Shown here: positions 31,789-41,827 of the stretch, piece by piece | Numbering within the stretch: position 1 is the stretch's first letter | Layout: every line of letters starts with the position of its first letter | NCBI GenBank assembly: GCA_947589095.1 | Contig: CANQBX010000019.1 | Span: 1-58,204, forward strand | From: an uncultured Lachnospiraceae bacterium | GTDB lineage: Bacteria > Bacillota > Clostridia > Lachnospirales > Lachnospiraceae | Reading direction: 5' to 3' | Length of the DNA stretch: 58,204 bases | Made by a program: the position numbers and the translations under genes | Notes under the pieces: model-generated | Database searches by the model: none | Told to the model about the DNA's origin: nothing | Seen by the model: the letters and a program-made list of their open reading frames with translations, nothing else

Positions 31789-32157
31789 ATGGCGGTGAAG
31801 CTTTTTGATTCAGAGCTGAAGGTCATGAGCGTCTTATGGAATAAGGGCGATATGACCGCAAAACAGATTTCCGATATTCTCAAAGCAGAGATCGGCTGGA
31901 ACATGAACACGACTTACACGGTTATCAAGAAATGTATTGCAAAGGGCGCGATCCAGCGCGGAGAGCCGAACTTTCTGTGTCATGCGCTTATTCCGAAAGA
32001 GGCGGCGCAGGAGGCGGAGACCGATGAACTGATCGGCAAGCTTTATGACGGCTCCGTGGACAAACTCTTTGCCGCCCTGCTTGGCAGAAAGAAACTGTCG
32101 GCTGAACAGATCGCGGCGCTGAAGCAGATCGTTGGCGATCTGGACGAGGTGGAATGA
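31789..32157 (+). CDS. BlaI/MecI/CopY-family transcriptional repressor
   Basis: The 122-residue protein has the Penicillinase_R winged helix: LFDSELKVMSVLWNKGDMTA, QISDILKAE, then NMNTTYTVIKKCIAKGAIQR. The C-terminal dimerisation region ends AALKQIVGDLDE. AGAAAGGA precedes ATG 31789. The family represses its own operon until a partner metalloprotease (BlaR1/MecR1) causes its cleavage; that partner follows with a 4-bp overlap. Three matching operators lie upstream. No beta-lactamase or PBP gene is adjacent, so the regulated target is unknown. Confidence 0.93.
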   Translation: MAVKLFDSELKVMSVLWNKGDMTAKQISDILKAEIGWNMNTTYTVIKKCIAKGAIQRGEPNFLCHALIPKEAAQEAETDELIGKLYDGSVDKLFAALLGRKKLSAEQIAALKQIVGDLDEVE

Positions 32158-34460
32158 TGAGCCGGGTGCAGATGAGTTTGATGCAGATGAGTCTGGTGCG
32201 AGAAAGCCTGATGCAAATGATTCTGGTGCGAGAGAACCTGGTGCAAATGAACCTGATACAAATGAGCCTCTCCGGGGCTGTAATGATATTGATGATTGCT
32301 GTTATTCGCGCCCTGTTCATCAATAAGCTCCCTAAAAAAGCTTTTTTGGCGCTGTGGGGTGTTGTGGAGGCGCGGCTGCTGATACCGTATTCTTTCCGCT
32401 CCGCGTTTAGCATCTATTCGTTGTTGGGACAGCTGGCGGCCGCGGGTGAAGCGATAAATGACAGCTTGCCAGTTCTGTTCGCACCGATCGTTCCGGTGCA
32501 AAATATGATGTCTGCGCCTGGTGACGCTGTCTCCAATGCGACGGCCGGCGCGGGCGGCCCCTGGATAATCGGCAGGGTGGCCGGAGCTATCGATTCATGG
32601 GTAGCCGAAAGGACGGCTGGCGCTGCTGATTTATGGGTAATCGACAAGGCATCCGGCGCTGTTGATTCATGGGGAGCCGTCTGGGCGGCTGTTACTGAAA
32701 ATCCATGGGCAGTCGTCTGGGCGGCCGGCGCATTGGTATGCGCGGCGTTCTTTGCGGCAGCTTATTGGAAATGCCGCCGTGAGTTTAATGCGTCCCTGCC
32801 TGTTGACAATGGCAATGCGTATGTGAAAGCCTGGCTCAGCGAACATCGCATTTATCGTCCCATTGAGATCCGGCAGTCCGGCAGGATTTCCGCCCCTTTG
32901 ACCTACGGCGTGTTCCGCCCGGTCATCCTGATGCCGAAGACTACGGACTGGGACGATCAGGATACGCTCAAATATGTGCTGACCCACGAGTATGTGCATA
33001 TCCGCCGTTTTGACGCGGTGGCAAAACTGGTGTTTACTGCCGTTTTCTGCATTCACTGGTTCAATCCGGCGGTGTGGCTTCTGTATGTTCTTGCCAACCG
33101 GGATATTGAACTGTCCTGCGATGAAGCGGTGATCCGCCGGTTCGGAGAACATGCGAAATCCGCGTATGCCATGGCCCTCATCCGCATGGAGGAAACTCGG
33201 AGCGGCCTGGCGCCTCTTTGCAATAACTTCAGTAAAAATGCGATTGAAGAAAGGATTACAGCGATTATGAAAATAAAAAAGACTTCGCCCGCCGCGCTGA
33301 TTGCTTCGGCGGCTCTGGTTATCGGCGTGACAACTGCATTTGCTACATCCGCACAGGTTGCCGGGAACGCATCGACCGCCCGTTTCACCACATCCGCGCC
33401 GGCTGTCGGGAACGCGTCGACCGCCCGTTTTGCCACGTCCGAAGTGGAGTGGTGGACCTATGACGAATACAAGGCGTGGCTGGAGAACGAAAAAGTTGAG
33501 CTGCAGGGGATGATCGGGCAAAAGGCGTGGACCGGAAGCCGGGGTGAATTTGTCTGGACGCAGGAGATCGTAGACGAAACAGTAGCCATGTACGAGGACG
33601 TCCTTGAGAATATCAAAAACGGAATGCTCTATTCGAAAACGATAGACGGCGAAGCTGCTTTCTGTACTCTGCCCTCCGGGACGGATACAGAGACGGAAGT
33701 CCAGGAGGGCGATGCGGCGGCATCAGACTTTACGATCTATGAGCCATATGGGCTCACATGGGATGAGAGAGAAAATGCGTTATTCTGGAATGGACAGCGT
33801 GTGCGCTATTTCCTCGACGGCGCAGATCTGGACGGCGCGGGAGCAATGGCAGTACGATTTGAATATCTTGACGCGGAATTTGCAGGAGAGATCGACGTCC
33901 ATACGGTGCGCCGGCGTGTGCAGAACGACGACGGCAGCTTCGATCCCCAGGGGCCGCTGACAGGACTGGAGAAATATTCTCAGGAAGAATATGACTTTAA
34001 TACGAATACCTTGCGTGTCGCCGCTGCGCAGGAGGCTGTCTCTGCGGGGAGTACTGTTTCAGAAGACGCCTCTGTGGGGAGCGCTGTTTCAGAAGACAAT
34101 TCCGAGTGGAGTGCCGTTTCGGAAGCCGACTCCGTGGGAACTGCCGTATCAGGAACCGTCGCCCTGGAGAATGTTGCCGGAGAAATCTCTGCGGCGGAGG
34201 GAAACGCAGCGGCGCCGGGTACAGGTTTTGACGAAATTTTTGAAAAATACGCTCCCTTCGGTATTATTTATGAAGAAGCTGAGGGGAACAGTGGGAGAGG
34301 AAACGTGTATTACAATGGGCAGCTCGTCAGCCGCTTCGCTGACCAGACTCCGGACGGCGGTGCGTTTACTTTCACATCTGCGGAACAGGGGAGTCTCACT
34401 GTAAAAACCGTTTATGACGATGACGGCAGGCTGACGGGCGTGGAGGTTGTCAGCGATTGA
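32154..34460 (+). CDS. BlaR1/MecR1-type M56 metallopeptidase sensor with four repeat tracts
   Basis: The 768-residue protein has the M56 core at about 230-350: APLTYGVFRPVILMP, the zinc motif LTHEYVHIRRFD, HWFNPAVWLLY and LSCDEAV. N-terminal membrane segments (SGAVMILMIAVIRALF) precede it and a further one (about 380-395) follows. The C-terminal region lacks a recognisable penicillin-binding domain. Four in-frame tandem arrays expand it: 5-residue units at the N-terminus, 12-residue units near 145-190, 15-residue units near 396-430 and 10-residue units near 629-668. It overlaps blaI as ATGA and should cleave or trigger loss of that repressor. Confidence 0.9.
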   Translation: MMSRVQMSLMQMSLVRESLMQMILVRENLVQMNLIQMSLSGAVMILMIAVIRALFINKLPKKAFLALWGVVEARLLIPYSFRSAFSIYSLLGQLAAAGEAINDSLPVLFAPIVPVQNMMSAPGDAVSNATAGAGGPWIIGRVAGAIDSWVAERTAGAADLWVIDKASGAVDSWGAVWAAVTENPWAVVWAAGALVCAAFFAAAYWKCRREFNASLPVDNGNAYVKAWLSEHRIYRPIEIRQSGRISAPLTYGVFRPVILMPKTTDWDDQDTLKYVLTHEYVHIRRFDAVAKLVFTAVFCIHWFNPAVWLLYVLANRDIELSCDEAVIRRFGEHAKSAYAMALIRMEETRSGLAPLCNNFSKNAIEERITAIMKIKKTSPAALIASAALVIGVTTAFATSAQVAGNASTARFTTSAPAVGNASTARFATSEVEWWTYDEYKAWLENEKVELQGMIGQKAWTGSRGEFVWTQEIVDETVAMYEDVLENIKNGMLYSKTIDGEAAFCTLPSGTDTETEVQEGDAAASDFTIYEPYGLTWDERENALFWNGQRVRYFLDGADLDGAGAMAVRFEYLDAEFAGEIDVHTVRRRVQNDDGSFDPQGPLTGLEKYSQEEYDFNTNTLRVAAAQEAVSAGSTVSEDASVGSAVSEDNSEWSAVSEADSVGTAVSGTVALENVAGEISAAEGNAAAPGTGFDEIFEKYAPFGIIYEEAEGNSGRGNVYYNGQLVSRFADQTPDGGAFTFTSAEQGSLTVKTVYDDDGRLTGVEVVSD
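32169..32273 (+). repeat. 15-nt tandem repeat, seven units, at the BlaR1-like N-terminus
   Basis: Seven consecutive 15-nt units (first CAGATGAGTTTGATG, last CAAATGAGCCTCTCC) encode QMSLM, QMSLV, RESLM, QMILV, RENLV, QMNLI and QMSLS. The last unit matches the conserved xMSL start of M56 sensors, so the array looks like an expansion of those codons. Confidence 0.88.
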
Positions 34461-34497
34461 ACAAAGAATGGAATAAATTTCATCATTTATTAATATT

Positions 34498-34533
34498 GGG
34501 CCCAGGATGAACGAGATTCTCCCGGGCCTTTCT
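34498..34533. terminator. Terminator between converging genes (copy 2 of a repeated cassette)
   Basis: GGCCC-A-GGA pairs with TCT-CC-CGGGCC-type sequence (one mismatch), then TTTCTG. It shares stem and loop sequence with 30684-30717. Confidence 0.8.
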
Positions 34534-34569
34534 GTTTTCTTGTCTCCTGCTTTTTCTATTTCCGCATAT

Positions 34570-37500
34570 CTAATCCTGCCCCAGGTTCTTCTGCGCCGTC
34601 GCCAGCATCAGTTTGATCCGGTTCAGCTGGTTGACTTCGCTGGCGCCGGGGTCGTAGTCCACGGCGATGATGTTGGACTGGGGATACGCCTTCCGCAGCT
34701 CCTTGATAACGCCTTTGCCCACGATGTGGTTCGGCAGGCAGCCGAAGGGCTGGGTGCAGACGATGTTGCAGACGCCGTTCTCGATCAGCTCCAGCATCTC
34801 GCCGGTGAGGAACCACCCCTCGCCGGTCTGGTTGCCCAGGGACACGAAATCCTCCGCCATACGGGCCAGCTTGTCGATCCTGGCCTGGGGCGCGAAATGT
34901 TCGCTGGCCGCCAGCTCCTTCCGGGCGGTCTTCCGCAGATATTCCAGTACAGCGATAGCCAGGTTGCAGAGCCGGGCGGAAGAAGATTTGCCGCCCAGGT
35001 TCTCCACCTTAAAATTGCTGTTGTAGAAGCAGTACAGCAGGAAATCCATCAGGTCCGGCATGACCGCCTCCGCGCCCTCCGCTTCCAGCAGATCCACAAT
35101 GTGGTTGTTGGCCAGAGGGGAGAATTTCACCAGGATCTCGCCGACGACGCCCACCCGCGGCTTTTTCACGTCCCGGCGGGGCAGACGGTCGAAATCGCGG
35201 ATGATGCCGCGTACGTTTCGGCCGAACTCCACCATGGACGGGGACCGCTTGGAGAGGGATTTGATGCAGCGCTGCTTCCATTTCTCATGAAGGGCATTGG
35301 CCGCGCCGGGTTCCGCCTCGTAGGGTCGGGTGGCATAAAGAACACGCATGAACACGTCGCCGTAGACCAAGGCCTGCATGGCTTTGATGATGATGGCCGG
35401 CGTGAAGGTGAAGCCCGGATTGGTCTCCATGCCGTTGGCGTTCAGGGAAATGACCGGGATCTGGGACATGCCCGCCTTCTTAAGGGCGCGCCGGATGAAG
35501 CCGATATAGTTGGACGCGCGGCAGCCACCACCGGTCTGGGTCATGATGACAGCCGTGCGGTCCAGGTCGTATTTGCCGGAAAGCAGGGCGTCCATGATCT
35601 GGCCGATGACGATCAGGGACGGGTAGCAGGCGTCGTTATTGACATACTGGAGCCCCACGTCGATGGCGTTCCGGTTATGGTTCTGCAGGATCTCCACATG
35701 GTAGCCGAAGGTGCGGACCGCCGGTTCCAGCAGGTCGAAATGGATCGGCGACATCTGGGGGCACAGGATCGTGTAATCTTTCTTCATTTCCTTGGTGAAC
35801 AGCACCCGGTTGTAGGCGGAGGAGATCACTTTCCTCTGGAAATGGTTTTTGTCCCGCACGCGCAGCGCCGCGATCAGCGAGCGGACGCGGATCCGGGCGG
35901 CGCCTAGGTTGTTCACCTCGTCGATCTTTAAGACCGTGTAGATCTTCCCGGCGGACGCCAGGATATCGTGGACCTGGTCGGTGGTCACGGCATCGAGGCC
36001 GCAGCCGAAGGAATTCAGCTGGATCAGATCCAGGAAATCGCAGTTCTTCACGTAGGAGGCCGCCGCATAGAGGCGGGAGTGGTACATCCACTGGTCGGTG
36101 ACGATCAGCGGGCGCTCCACCTTGCCAAGGTGGGAGACGGAGTCCTCCGTCAGCACCGCCAGTCCGTAGGACGCGATCATGTCCGGGATGCCGTGGTGGA
36201 TCTCCGGATCGATATGGTAGGGGCGGCCGGCCAGGACAATGCCCCGGCGGTTGTGCTCCTTAAGCCACGCGATGGTCTCTTCGCCTTTCTTCTCGATATC
36301 GAGATGCGCCTGCTCAAGCTCCTGCCAGGCGGCGTGGGCGGCGGAGCGGATCTCGGCCGCGGTCATTGGCGGAATTACCGCCTGGGAAATGCTTTCGGAT
36401 GCGCCAGTTTGACCGGCAGCGACTGCCGTATCGGACGAAATGCCGGAAGCGGGCGCCGCGGCAGCCTGCGCAGCCGCACCGGACGAAACGCCGGAAGCGA
36501 ATATCGCTGCAGACTGCGGAGCCGCTCCTGTCGAACTGTAGCGGCGGCCCTGCATAGTGCGGCCATTGATTTGTGCGCCTGTGCCCTTAGTCTCAGCGCT
36601 GGTTTCTTTCAAAGCTGGTGAGTCTGAGCCAGTGGTCTCAGCGCTGGCTTTCTTCGCAGTTTGAGCGTTTGAGCGATTGGCCCCAGCCCCAAATTCCTTC
36701 AAAAACTCCTTGACCAGCTGCTCCGTCAGCACTTCTTCATTGGTAAACGCCATGAACGGATTCAAAAACCGGATATGGTTCTCCTCCAGCTCCTCCATAT
36801 TGTTCTTGATATTCTCCGCATAGGAGGTGACCATCGGGCAGTTGTAGTGGTTCCCCGCGTCCGGCTGCTCATTTCTCTCGTACGGAATGCAGGGATAGAA
36901 AATGGTTTTCACGCCCTGGGCGATGAGCCACGCCACATGGCCGTGGGCGATCTTCGCCGGATAGCATTCGGACTCGCTGGGGATCGATTCGATGCCCAAC
37001 TCGTAGAGGTTCCGGGTGGACTGGGGCGACAGCACGACGCGGAAGCCCAGCTCCTTAAAGAACGTGGCCCAGAACGGATAATTTTCATAGAAATTCAGTA
37101 CCCGCGGGATCCCGATATCGCCCCGCGGCGCCTGGTCGGCCGTCAGGGATTCGTAGTCGAAGATCCGGTGGTATTTGTAATCGAACAGGTTGGGGATCTC
37201 TTTGCGCGTCTTCTCCTTGCCGAGTCCCCGCTCGCAGCGGTTGCCGCTGATGAACTGGCGGCCGCCCTCGAAGCGGTTGACCGTCAGCACGCAGTGGTTG
37301 GTGCAGCCCTTGCAGCGGGCCATGGAGGTCTGGTACTTGAGACCGATGATCTTGTCCAGGGGCATCATCGTCGTCTCTTTGCCCTCGTGGCGCTCCCGGG
37401 CGATCAGCGCAGCGCCGAAGGCGCCCATAATGCCGGCGATATCCGGGCGGACCGCCTCGCAGCCGGAGATCTTCTCGAAGCTGCGCAGCACCGCGTCGTT

Positions 37501-39150
37501 ATAGAAGGTGCCGCCCTGGACGACCACATTGTCGCCCAGATCTTTGGGGCTTGTGATCTTAATGACTTTATATAAGGCGTTTTTGATGACCGAATAGGCC
37601 AGACCGGCCGAGATGTCGGCCACGCTGGCGCCTTCCTTCTGGGCCTGTTTGACGTTGGAATTCATGAATACGGTGCAGCGGCTGCCCAGATCCGTGGGAT
37701 TCTTCGCGAAAAGCGCTTCCTTCGCGAAATCCTCCACGCTGTAATTTAAGGACTTGGCGAAGGTCTCGATGAACGACCCGCACCCGGAGGAGCAGGCTTC
37801 ATTCAGCTGGACGCTGTCCACGCTGTTGTCCTTGATCCGGATGCATTTCATATCCTGGCCGCCGATGTCCAGGATGCAGTCTACCTCCGGCTCGAAGAAT
37901 TTGGCCGCGTAGTAGTGGGAAATGGTCTCCACTTCGCCTTCGTCCAGCAGGAACGCGGCTTTCAGAAGCGCTTCGCCGTAGCCGGTGGAGCAGGAATAGG
38001 CGATCCGCGCGCCCTCCGGCAGCAGGGCTTTGATCTCCCGCATGGCGCGGATGGCCGTCGCCAGCGGACTGCCGTTGTTGTTGCTGTAGAAATCGTAGAG
38101 CAGCGAGCCGTCCCTGCCCACCAGCGCGGCTTTCGTGGTGGTGGAGCCGGCGTCGATGCCCAGATAACAGTCGCCTTTGTAATCCGCCAGCGGCGCTTTC
38201 TTTACGCAGTGAACGCTGTGGCGGGCCAGAAATTCGTCGTATTCCGCCTGGTCGGCGAACAGCGGGTCCATCCGCTTGATCTCGGTGGCCATGCGGACGC
38301 CGTTTTCCAGCCGGTCGATCAGCGCGTCCAGTTCCACAATCGTGTCGTCTGCGCTGTTCATCGCCGCGCCCAGGGCCGCGAACAGATGGGAATGCTCCGG
38401 CGCGATGATCTGGTCGCCGGTCAGATGCAGCGTTCGGATAAACGCCTCGCGGAGCTCGGACAGGAAATGGAGCGGACCGCCCAGGAATGCCACGTTGCCC
38501 CGGATGGGCTTGCCGCAGGCCAAACCGCTGATGGTCTGGTTGACCACGGCCTGGAAAATGGACGCGGACAGGTCCTCGCGGGTGGCGCCTTCATTGATCA
38601 GCGGCTGGATGTCCGATTTGGCGAATACGCCGCAGCGGGCCGCGATCGGGTAGATCATCCGGTAGCCCTTGGCGTATTCATTCAGTCCCGCCGCGTCGGT
38701 CTGCAGAAGCGAGGCCATCTGGTCGATAAAGGAACCGGTGCCGCCGGCGCAGATGCCGTTCATCCGCTGGTCGATGCCGCCGGTGAAATAAATGATCTTG
38801 GCATCCTCGCCGCCCAGCTCAATGGCCACGTCCGTGCGCGGCGCATAGTCCTGCAGGGAGGAAGCCACTGCGACAACCTCCTGGATAAACGGAATATCCA
38901 GATGTTTGGCCAGAGTCAGACCGCCGGAGCCGGTGATCATCGGATGAAGGGTGACAGCCCCCAGCTGTGCGCGGGCTTTCTTTAAAAGAGCTGCCAGAGT
39001 CTCCTGGATATTGGCGTAGTGGCGCTCATAGTCGGAGAACAGCATCTCGTATGTATATGTTTTCGTTTCGCCGGTTTCGGTACGCCCGGCGATCACGGCT
39101 TTGACTGTAGTGGAACCGATGTCGATCCCAAGCGAAAGGTACTGCTTCAT
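34570..39150 (-). CDS. Two-activase 2-hydroxyacyl-CoA dehydratase-type protein
   Basis: The 1526-residue protein contains two BadF/HgdC-type ATPase modules, starting [14 protein letters not shown] (about 5) and [15 protein letters not shown] (about 330), each with cysteine clusters ([24 protein letters not shown]). A DUF2229-type region ([25 protein letters not shown]) and an HgdB-like region ([32 protein letters not shown]) follow. Such proteins occur across Clostridia as about 1400-residue forms; electron-transfer ATPase chemistry is inferred, substrate unknown. A repeat-rich insertion lies at about residues 820-930. AAAGGAGG (39172-39179) is 21 nt from the ATG with a GGGGATATCCCC hairpin between. 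Confidence 0.87.
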   Translation of the reverse strand: MKQYLSLGIDIGSTTVKAVIAGRTETGETKTYTYEMLFSDYERHYANIQETLAALLKKARAQLGAVTLHPMITGSGGLTLAKHLDIPFIQEVVAVASSLQDYAPRTDVAIELGGEDAKIIYFTGGIDQRMNGICAGGTGSFIDQMASLLQTDAAGLNEYAKGYRMIYPIAARCGVFAKSDIQPLINEGATREDLSASIFQAVVNQTISGLACGKPIRGNVAFLGGPLHFLSELREAFIRTLHLTGDQIIAPEHSHLFAALGAAMNSADDTIVELDALIDRLENGVRMATEIKRMDPLFADQAEYDEFLARHSVHCVKKAPLADYKGDCYLGIDAGSTTTKAALVGRDGSLLYDFYSNNNGSPLATAIRAMREIKALLPEGARIAYSCSTGYGEALLKAAFLLDEGEVETISHYYAAKFFEPEVDCILDIGGQDMKCIRIKDNSVDSVQLNEACSSGCGSFIETFAKSLNYSVEDFAKEALFAKNPTDLGSRCTVFMNSNVKQAQKEGASVADISAGLAYSVIKNALYKVIKITSPKDLGDNVVVQGGTFYNDAVLRSFEKISGCEAVRPDIAGIMGAFGAALIARERHEGKETTMMPLDKIIGLKYQTSMARCKGCTNHCVLTVNRFEGGRQFISGNRCERGLGKEKTRKEIPNLFDYKYHRIFDYESLTADQAPRGDIGIPRVLNFYENYPFWATFFKELGFRVVLSPQSTRNLYELGIESIPSESECYPAKIAHGHVAWLIAQGVKTIFYPCIPYERNEQPDAGNHYNCPMVTSYAENIKNNMEELEENHIRFLNPFMAFTNEEVLTEQLVKEFLKEFGAGANRSNAQTAKKASAETTGSDSPALKETSAETKGTGAQINGRTMQGRRYSSTGAAPQSAAIFASGVSSGAAAQAAAAPASGISSDTAVAAGQTGASESISQAVIPPMTAAEIRSAAHAAWQELEQAHLDIEKKGEETIAWLKEHNRRGIVLAGRPYHIDPEIHHGIPDMIASYGLAVLTEDSVSHLGKVERPLIVTDQWMYHSRLYAAASYVKNCDFLDLIQLNSFGCGLDAVTTDQVHDILASAGKIYTVLKIDEVNNLGAARIRVRSLIAALRVRDKNHFQRKVISSAYNRVLFTKEMKKDYTILCPQMSPIHFDLLEPAVRTFGYHVEILQNHNRNAIDVGLQYVNNDACYPSLIVIGQIMDALLSGKYDLDRTAVIMTQTGGGCRASNYIGFIRRALKKAGMSQIPVISLNANGMETNPGFTFTPAIIIKAMQALVYGDVFMRVLYATRPYEAEPGAANALHEKWKQRCIKSLSKRSPSMVEFGRNVRGIIRDFDRLPRRDVKKPRVGVVGEILVKFSPLANNHIVDLLEAEGAEAVMPDLMDFLLYCFYNSNFKVENLGGKSSSARLCNLAIAVLEYLRKTARKELAASEHFAPQARIDKLARMAEDFVSLGNQTGEGWFLTGEMLELIENGVCNIVCTQPFGCLPNHIVGKGVIKELRKAYPQSNIIAVDYDPGASEVNQLNRIKLMLATAQKNLGQD

Positions 39151-39317
39151 ATCTGCGGGGGATATCCCCTGCCTCCTTTGCATCGCGCGAATCTGCAGAA
39201 GAGTCTGCCTAAGGCGGTTCTGCTGCCGGCTGTCTGCTCATACCGGCCGCCGCTCTTCCTGCATTCCGTCTGCGAAGAAACGGTCTGCGGCCGATCACGC
39301 CTCACATTTCGTTCCTC

Positions 39318-39346
39318 ACTATACCATAAATTAAGGTAGAAAACAA
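39318..39346 (-). promoter_or_regulatory. Candidate promoter of the dehydratase-type gene
   Basis: On the minus strand TTGTTT (complement 39341-39346) and TATAGT (complement 39318-39323) are 17 bp apart, leaving a leader of about 160 nt. The 355-bp divergent spacer 39151-39505 holds this leader, this promoter and the regulator's promoter; no gene is seen. Confidence 0.6.
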
Positions 39347-39396
39347 TCGGGAAAGAAATGAAAAAAGTATTAAACCGGTATGGCAACACAAAATAA

Positions 39397-39460
39397 GTGT
39401 TAATAACACAATTATAATCTTAAAATAGTGTTGACAACGTATTTTGCGCCGATGTATGAT
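39397..39460 (+). promoter_or_regulatory. Promoter and operator-like sites of the BTAD regulator
   Basis: TTGACA (39431-39436) and TATGAT (39455-39460) are 18 bp apart. GTGTT-AAT-AACAC (39397-39409) and GTGTT-GAC-AAC (39428-39438) are related sites 31 bp apart, the second covering the -35, which suggests autoregulation. Confidence 0.68.
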
Positions 39461-39505
39461 TATAATATTCCGAACGGTGATTTGGGTATATGGGGGAATA
39501 TTACA

Positions 39506-40765
39506 ATGCAGACGCTGCAGGTACAGATGTTTGGCGGATTTGCCATGCGTTTCGGCGGTAAGCCGGTCCTGCTTAACAAGATCGAGAGCTCTAAAGCGGC
39601 CCGCCTGCTCCAGATGCTTCTGGCAGCGGCCCCGGGCGGGATCGCCAAGAACGAGCTGATCGATAATCTCTACGGATGGGATGAGCGGGTGGACGCAGTC
39701 AGCCGCAACCGCAATCTGAACAATGTTATTTACCGTCTGAAGGGAATACTGACTTCGGCCGGGCTCCCTGCGGACAATTATGTGGAGATTGATAACGGTA
39801 TCTGCAGATTTGTGAGTCATTTCCCGGTAGAAACAGACACGGCGCGGTTTGAGGAGATCCTGGCTGAGGCCCGGATGTGTCCGAAGGATACGGCGAAACG
39901 GACAGCCCTGTATGAAGAGGCCAATCTGCTTTATGTAGGCGAGCTCCTACCGATGAACATCACATGTCAGTGGATTTTTGAGAAGAATACGTATTATAAA
40001 GAACTTTATTTCCATACGATCCGGGAGCTTGAGCAGGAGTACCAGCTGCGGCATGACTATCTGAATTTGCTGGGGCTTTATACCCGCGCCGCGGTTATCT
40101 ATCCCTATGAAAACTGGCAGGTAAAGCAGATCCGCTGCAATCTGGATATGTACCGCTATGAAGAGGCCATGGAGATCTATAACCAGACGATGGAAATGTA
40201 TGCCCGCGATATGGGCAGTCCTCCGACGGAGGAGATGCAGAGATGTTTTGAAGAAATGAATCTGCAGGATGCCCAGCACCGCCGTGAGGTTCGAAATCTG
40301 TCCAGCTGGAAGACCATGGATACCATTTTCATGGGCCGTGAGGGAAATATTATTAAAACGATCTTTGAGCGGGACGATGTCTCCGGGGCGTATTATTGCA
40401 CATATCCCAGCTTTATCGATCATTGCCGCGTGCTGGTCCGCAATCGCAGGAGGCATGACCCGAGGGCTATGCTTTTGTTTCTTACGCTGAATCTGAGCCA
40501 TTCCGGGCGGAAAGCGCCCCAGAACCAGATGGATGTGCTTAAGGAGGCGATCGGACACTCCCTGCGTAAGGGAGATACCTATACCCGCTACGGAAACCGC
40601 CATTTCATTCTGATGCTGACAGACATTGAGAAGAAGGATTGCGGCGTAGTGTTTGAACGGATCGAAAAAACATATCATAATATGGCGCCTGCGGGAGGCG
40701 AGCTCTGGTATCATGCGGCCATGACCCAGGAGCTGGAGACCGCGATCGGCGCAGTTAACGCCTGA
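39506..40765 (+). CDS. BTAD/SARP-type transcriptional regulator
   Basis: The 419-residue protein has an OmpR-like winged helix (about 1-95: LQVQMFGGFAMRF, SSKAARLLQMLL, GGIAKNELIDNLY, NVIYRLKGIL) and a bacterial transcriptional activation domain of TPR-like helices (about 100-245: FEEILAEARMCP, YHTIRELEQEYQ-like helices). A C-terminal domain of about 150 residues has a pattern reminiscent of degenerate GGDEF folds (GDTYTRYGNRHFILML). The start at 39506 follows GGGGGA; an earlier GTG lies inside the promoter. It is divergent from the giant dehydratase-type gene and probably controls it. Confidence 0.85.
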   Translation: MQTLQVQMFGGFAMRFGGKPVLLNKIESSKAARLLQMLLAAAPGGIAKNELIDNLYGWDERVDAVSRNRNLNNVIYRLKGILTSAGLPADNYVEIDNGICRFVSHFPVETDTARFEEILAEARMCPKDTAKRTALYEEANLLYVGELLPMNITCQWIFEKNTYYKELYFHTIRELEQEYQLRHDYLNLLGLYTRAAVIYPYENWQVKQIRCNLDMYRYEEAMEIYNQTMEMYARDMGSPPTEEMQRCFEEMNLQDAQHRREVRNLSSWKTMDTIFMGREGNIIKTIFERDDVSGAYYCTYPSFIDHCRVLVRNRRRHDPRAMLLFLTLNLSHSGRKAPQNQMDVLKEAIGHSLRKGDTYTRYGNRHFILMLTDIEKKDCGVVFERIEKTYHNMAPAGGELWYHAAMTQELETAIGAVNA

Positions 40766-40867
40766 GAATTTACCGCTCCTGTCCTGCCTGGCAGGGGCGG
40801 TGTCTGCTGTCCGGGAAAGAGCGGATTGAAATATTTGTGAAAAATGTCGTGACTAGGGTTATGCTTT

Positions 40868-40900
40868 ATGGTATACTATGGTAACATTATAGTATACCAT
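40868..40900. promoter_or_regulatory. Perfect inverted repeat over the exoA promoter region
   Basis: ATGGTATACTAT (40868-40879) and ATAGTATACCAT (40889-40900) are perfect 12-bp arms with a 9-nt spacer. TATACT inside the left arm could be a -10, with GTGACT (40849-40854) 17 bp upstream as a weak -35. Confidence 0.7.
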
Positions 40901-40933
40901 TTTGCTTTCTGTCATAAAAGGAGCGATATTGCC

Positions 40934-41686
40934 ATGAAGCTGATATCCTGGAATGTGAACGGCCTGCGCGCCTGCGTGGGAAAGGGATTTTGTGAATACG
41001 TAAAGGAGGCGGATGCGGACGTGTTCTGCATCCAGGAGAGCAAGCTGCAGGCAGGGCAGATCGAGCTGCCTCTTGAGGGGTATCATCAGTACTGGAACTA
41101 CGCGGAGAAGAAGGGATATTCGGGTACGGCTCTTTTTACGAAAACGGAGCCGCTTTCCGTGGCTTACGGCATCGGCGTGGAGGAGCACGACCACGAAGGG
41201 CGCGTGATCACGGCGGAGTATGAGGACTTCTATGTGGTCACCTGCTATACGCCCAATTCCCAGGACGGACTGGCAAGGCTTGCTTACCGCATGACCTGGG
41301 AGGACGCGTTTCTTGCGTACCTGAAGGGACTGGAGCGGATGAAGCCGGTGATCTTCTGCGGCGATCTGAATGTGGCCCATCAGGAGATCGATCTGAAGAA
41401 TCCGAAGTCCAACCGCAATAACGCGGGGTTCACGGATCAGGAGAGGGACAAGTTCACGAAGCTTCTGGAGGCGGGATTTATCGACACGTTCCGGTATTTC
41501 TATCCGGATCGGGAGGGCGTTTATTCCTGGTGGTCGTACCGGTTTAAGGCCAGGGAGAAGAACGCGGGGTGGCGTATCGATTACTTCTGCGTGTCGGAGT
41601 GCCTGAAGGACCGGCTTAAGAGCGCGGCGATCCATACGGAAGTGTTCGGATCGGACCACTGTCCGGTGGAGCTGGTAGTGTCGTAG
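40934..41686 (+). CDS. exoA: Exodeoxyribonuclease III (AP endonuclease)
   Basis: The 250-residue protein is a full-length ExoIII of the ExoA type. Motifs are [18 protein letters not shown] (catalytic Glu), YGYSGTA-type [36 protein letters not shown] (Asp and Asn), and the final GSDHCPV (catalytic Asp-His). It repairs abasic sites in DNA. AAAGGAG ends 10 nt before the ATG. The strong inverted repeat upstream suggests regulated expression, which would be unusual for this housekeeping gene. Confidence 0.97.
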   Translation: MKLISWNVNGLRACVGKGFCEYVKEADADVFCIQESKLQAGQIELPLEGYHQYWNYAEKKGYSGTALFTKTEPLSVAYGIGVEEHDHEGRVITAEYEDFYVVTCYTPNSQDGLARLAYRMTWEDAFLAYLKGLERMKPVIFCGDLNVAHQEIDLKNPKSNRNNAGFTDQERDKFTKLLEAGFIDTFRYFYPDREGVYSWWSYRFKAREKNAGWRIDYFCVSECLKDRLKSAAIHTEVFGSDHCPVELVVS

Positions 41687-41827
41687 ATGATTTTCGTGTC
41701 ATATGGATGCAGATGCCGGGAGAGAATCCGCGGATAAGGGCGCTGTGCGGAAGCGGCCGGAGAAGACTTGATCGCGCAGGACAGAGAAACTGCCTGCCGG
41801 GTTTTGTGGGGGAGAAGGAGAACGTTC

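Noticed and set aside
31789-34460. Classical bla/mec resistance operon
   Set aside because: No beta-lactamase or PBP2a-type gene is adjacent and the sensor lacks a visible penicillin-binding domain.
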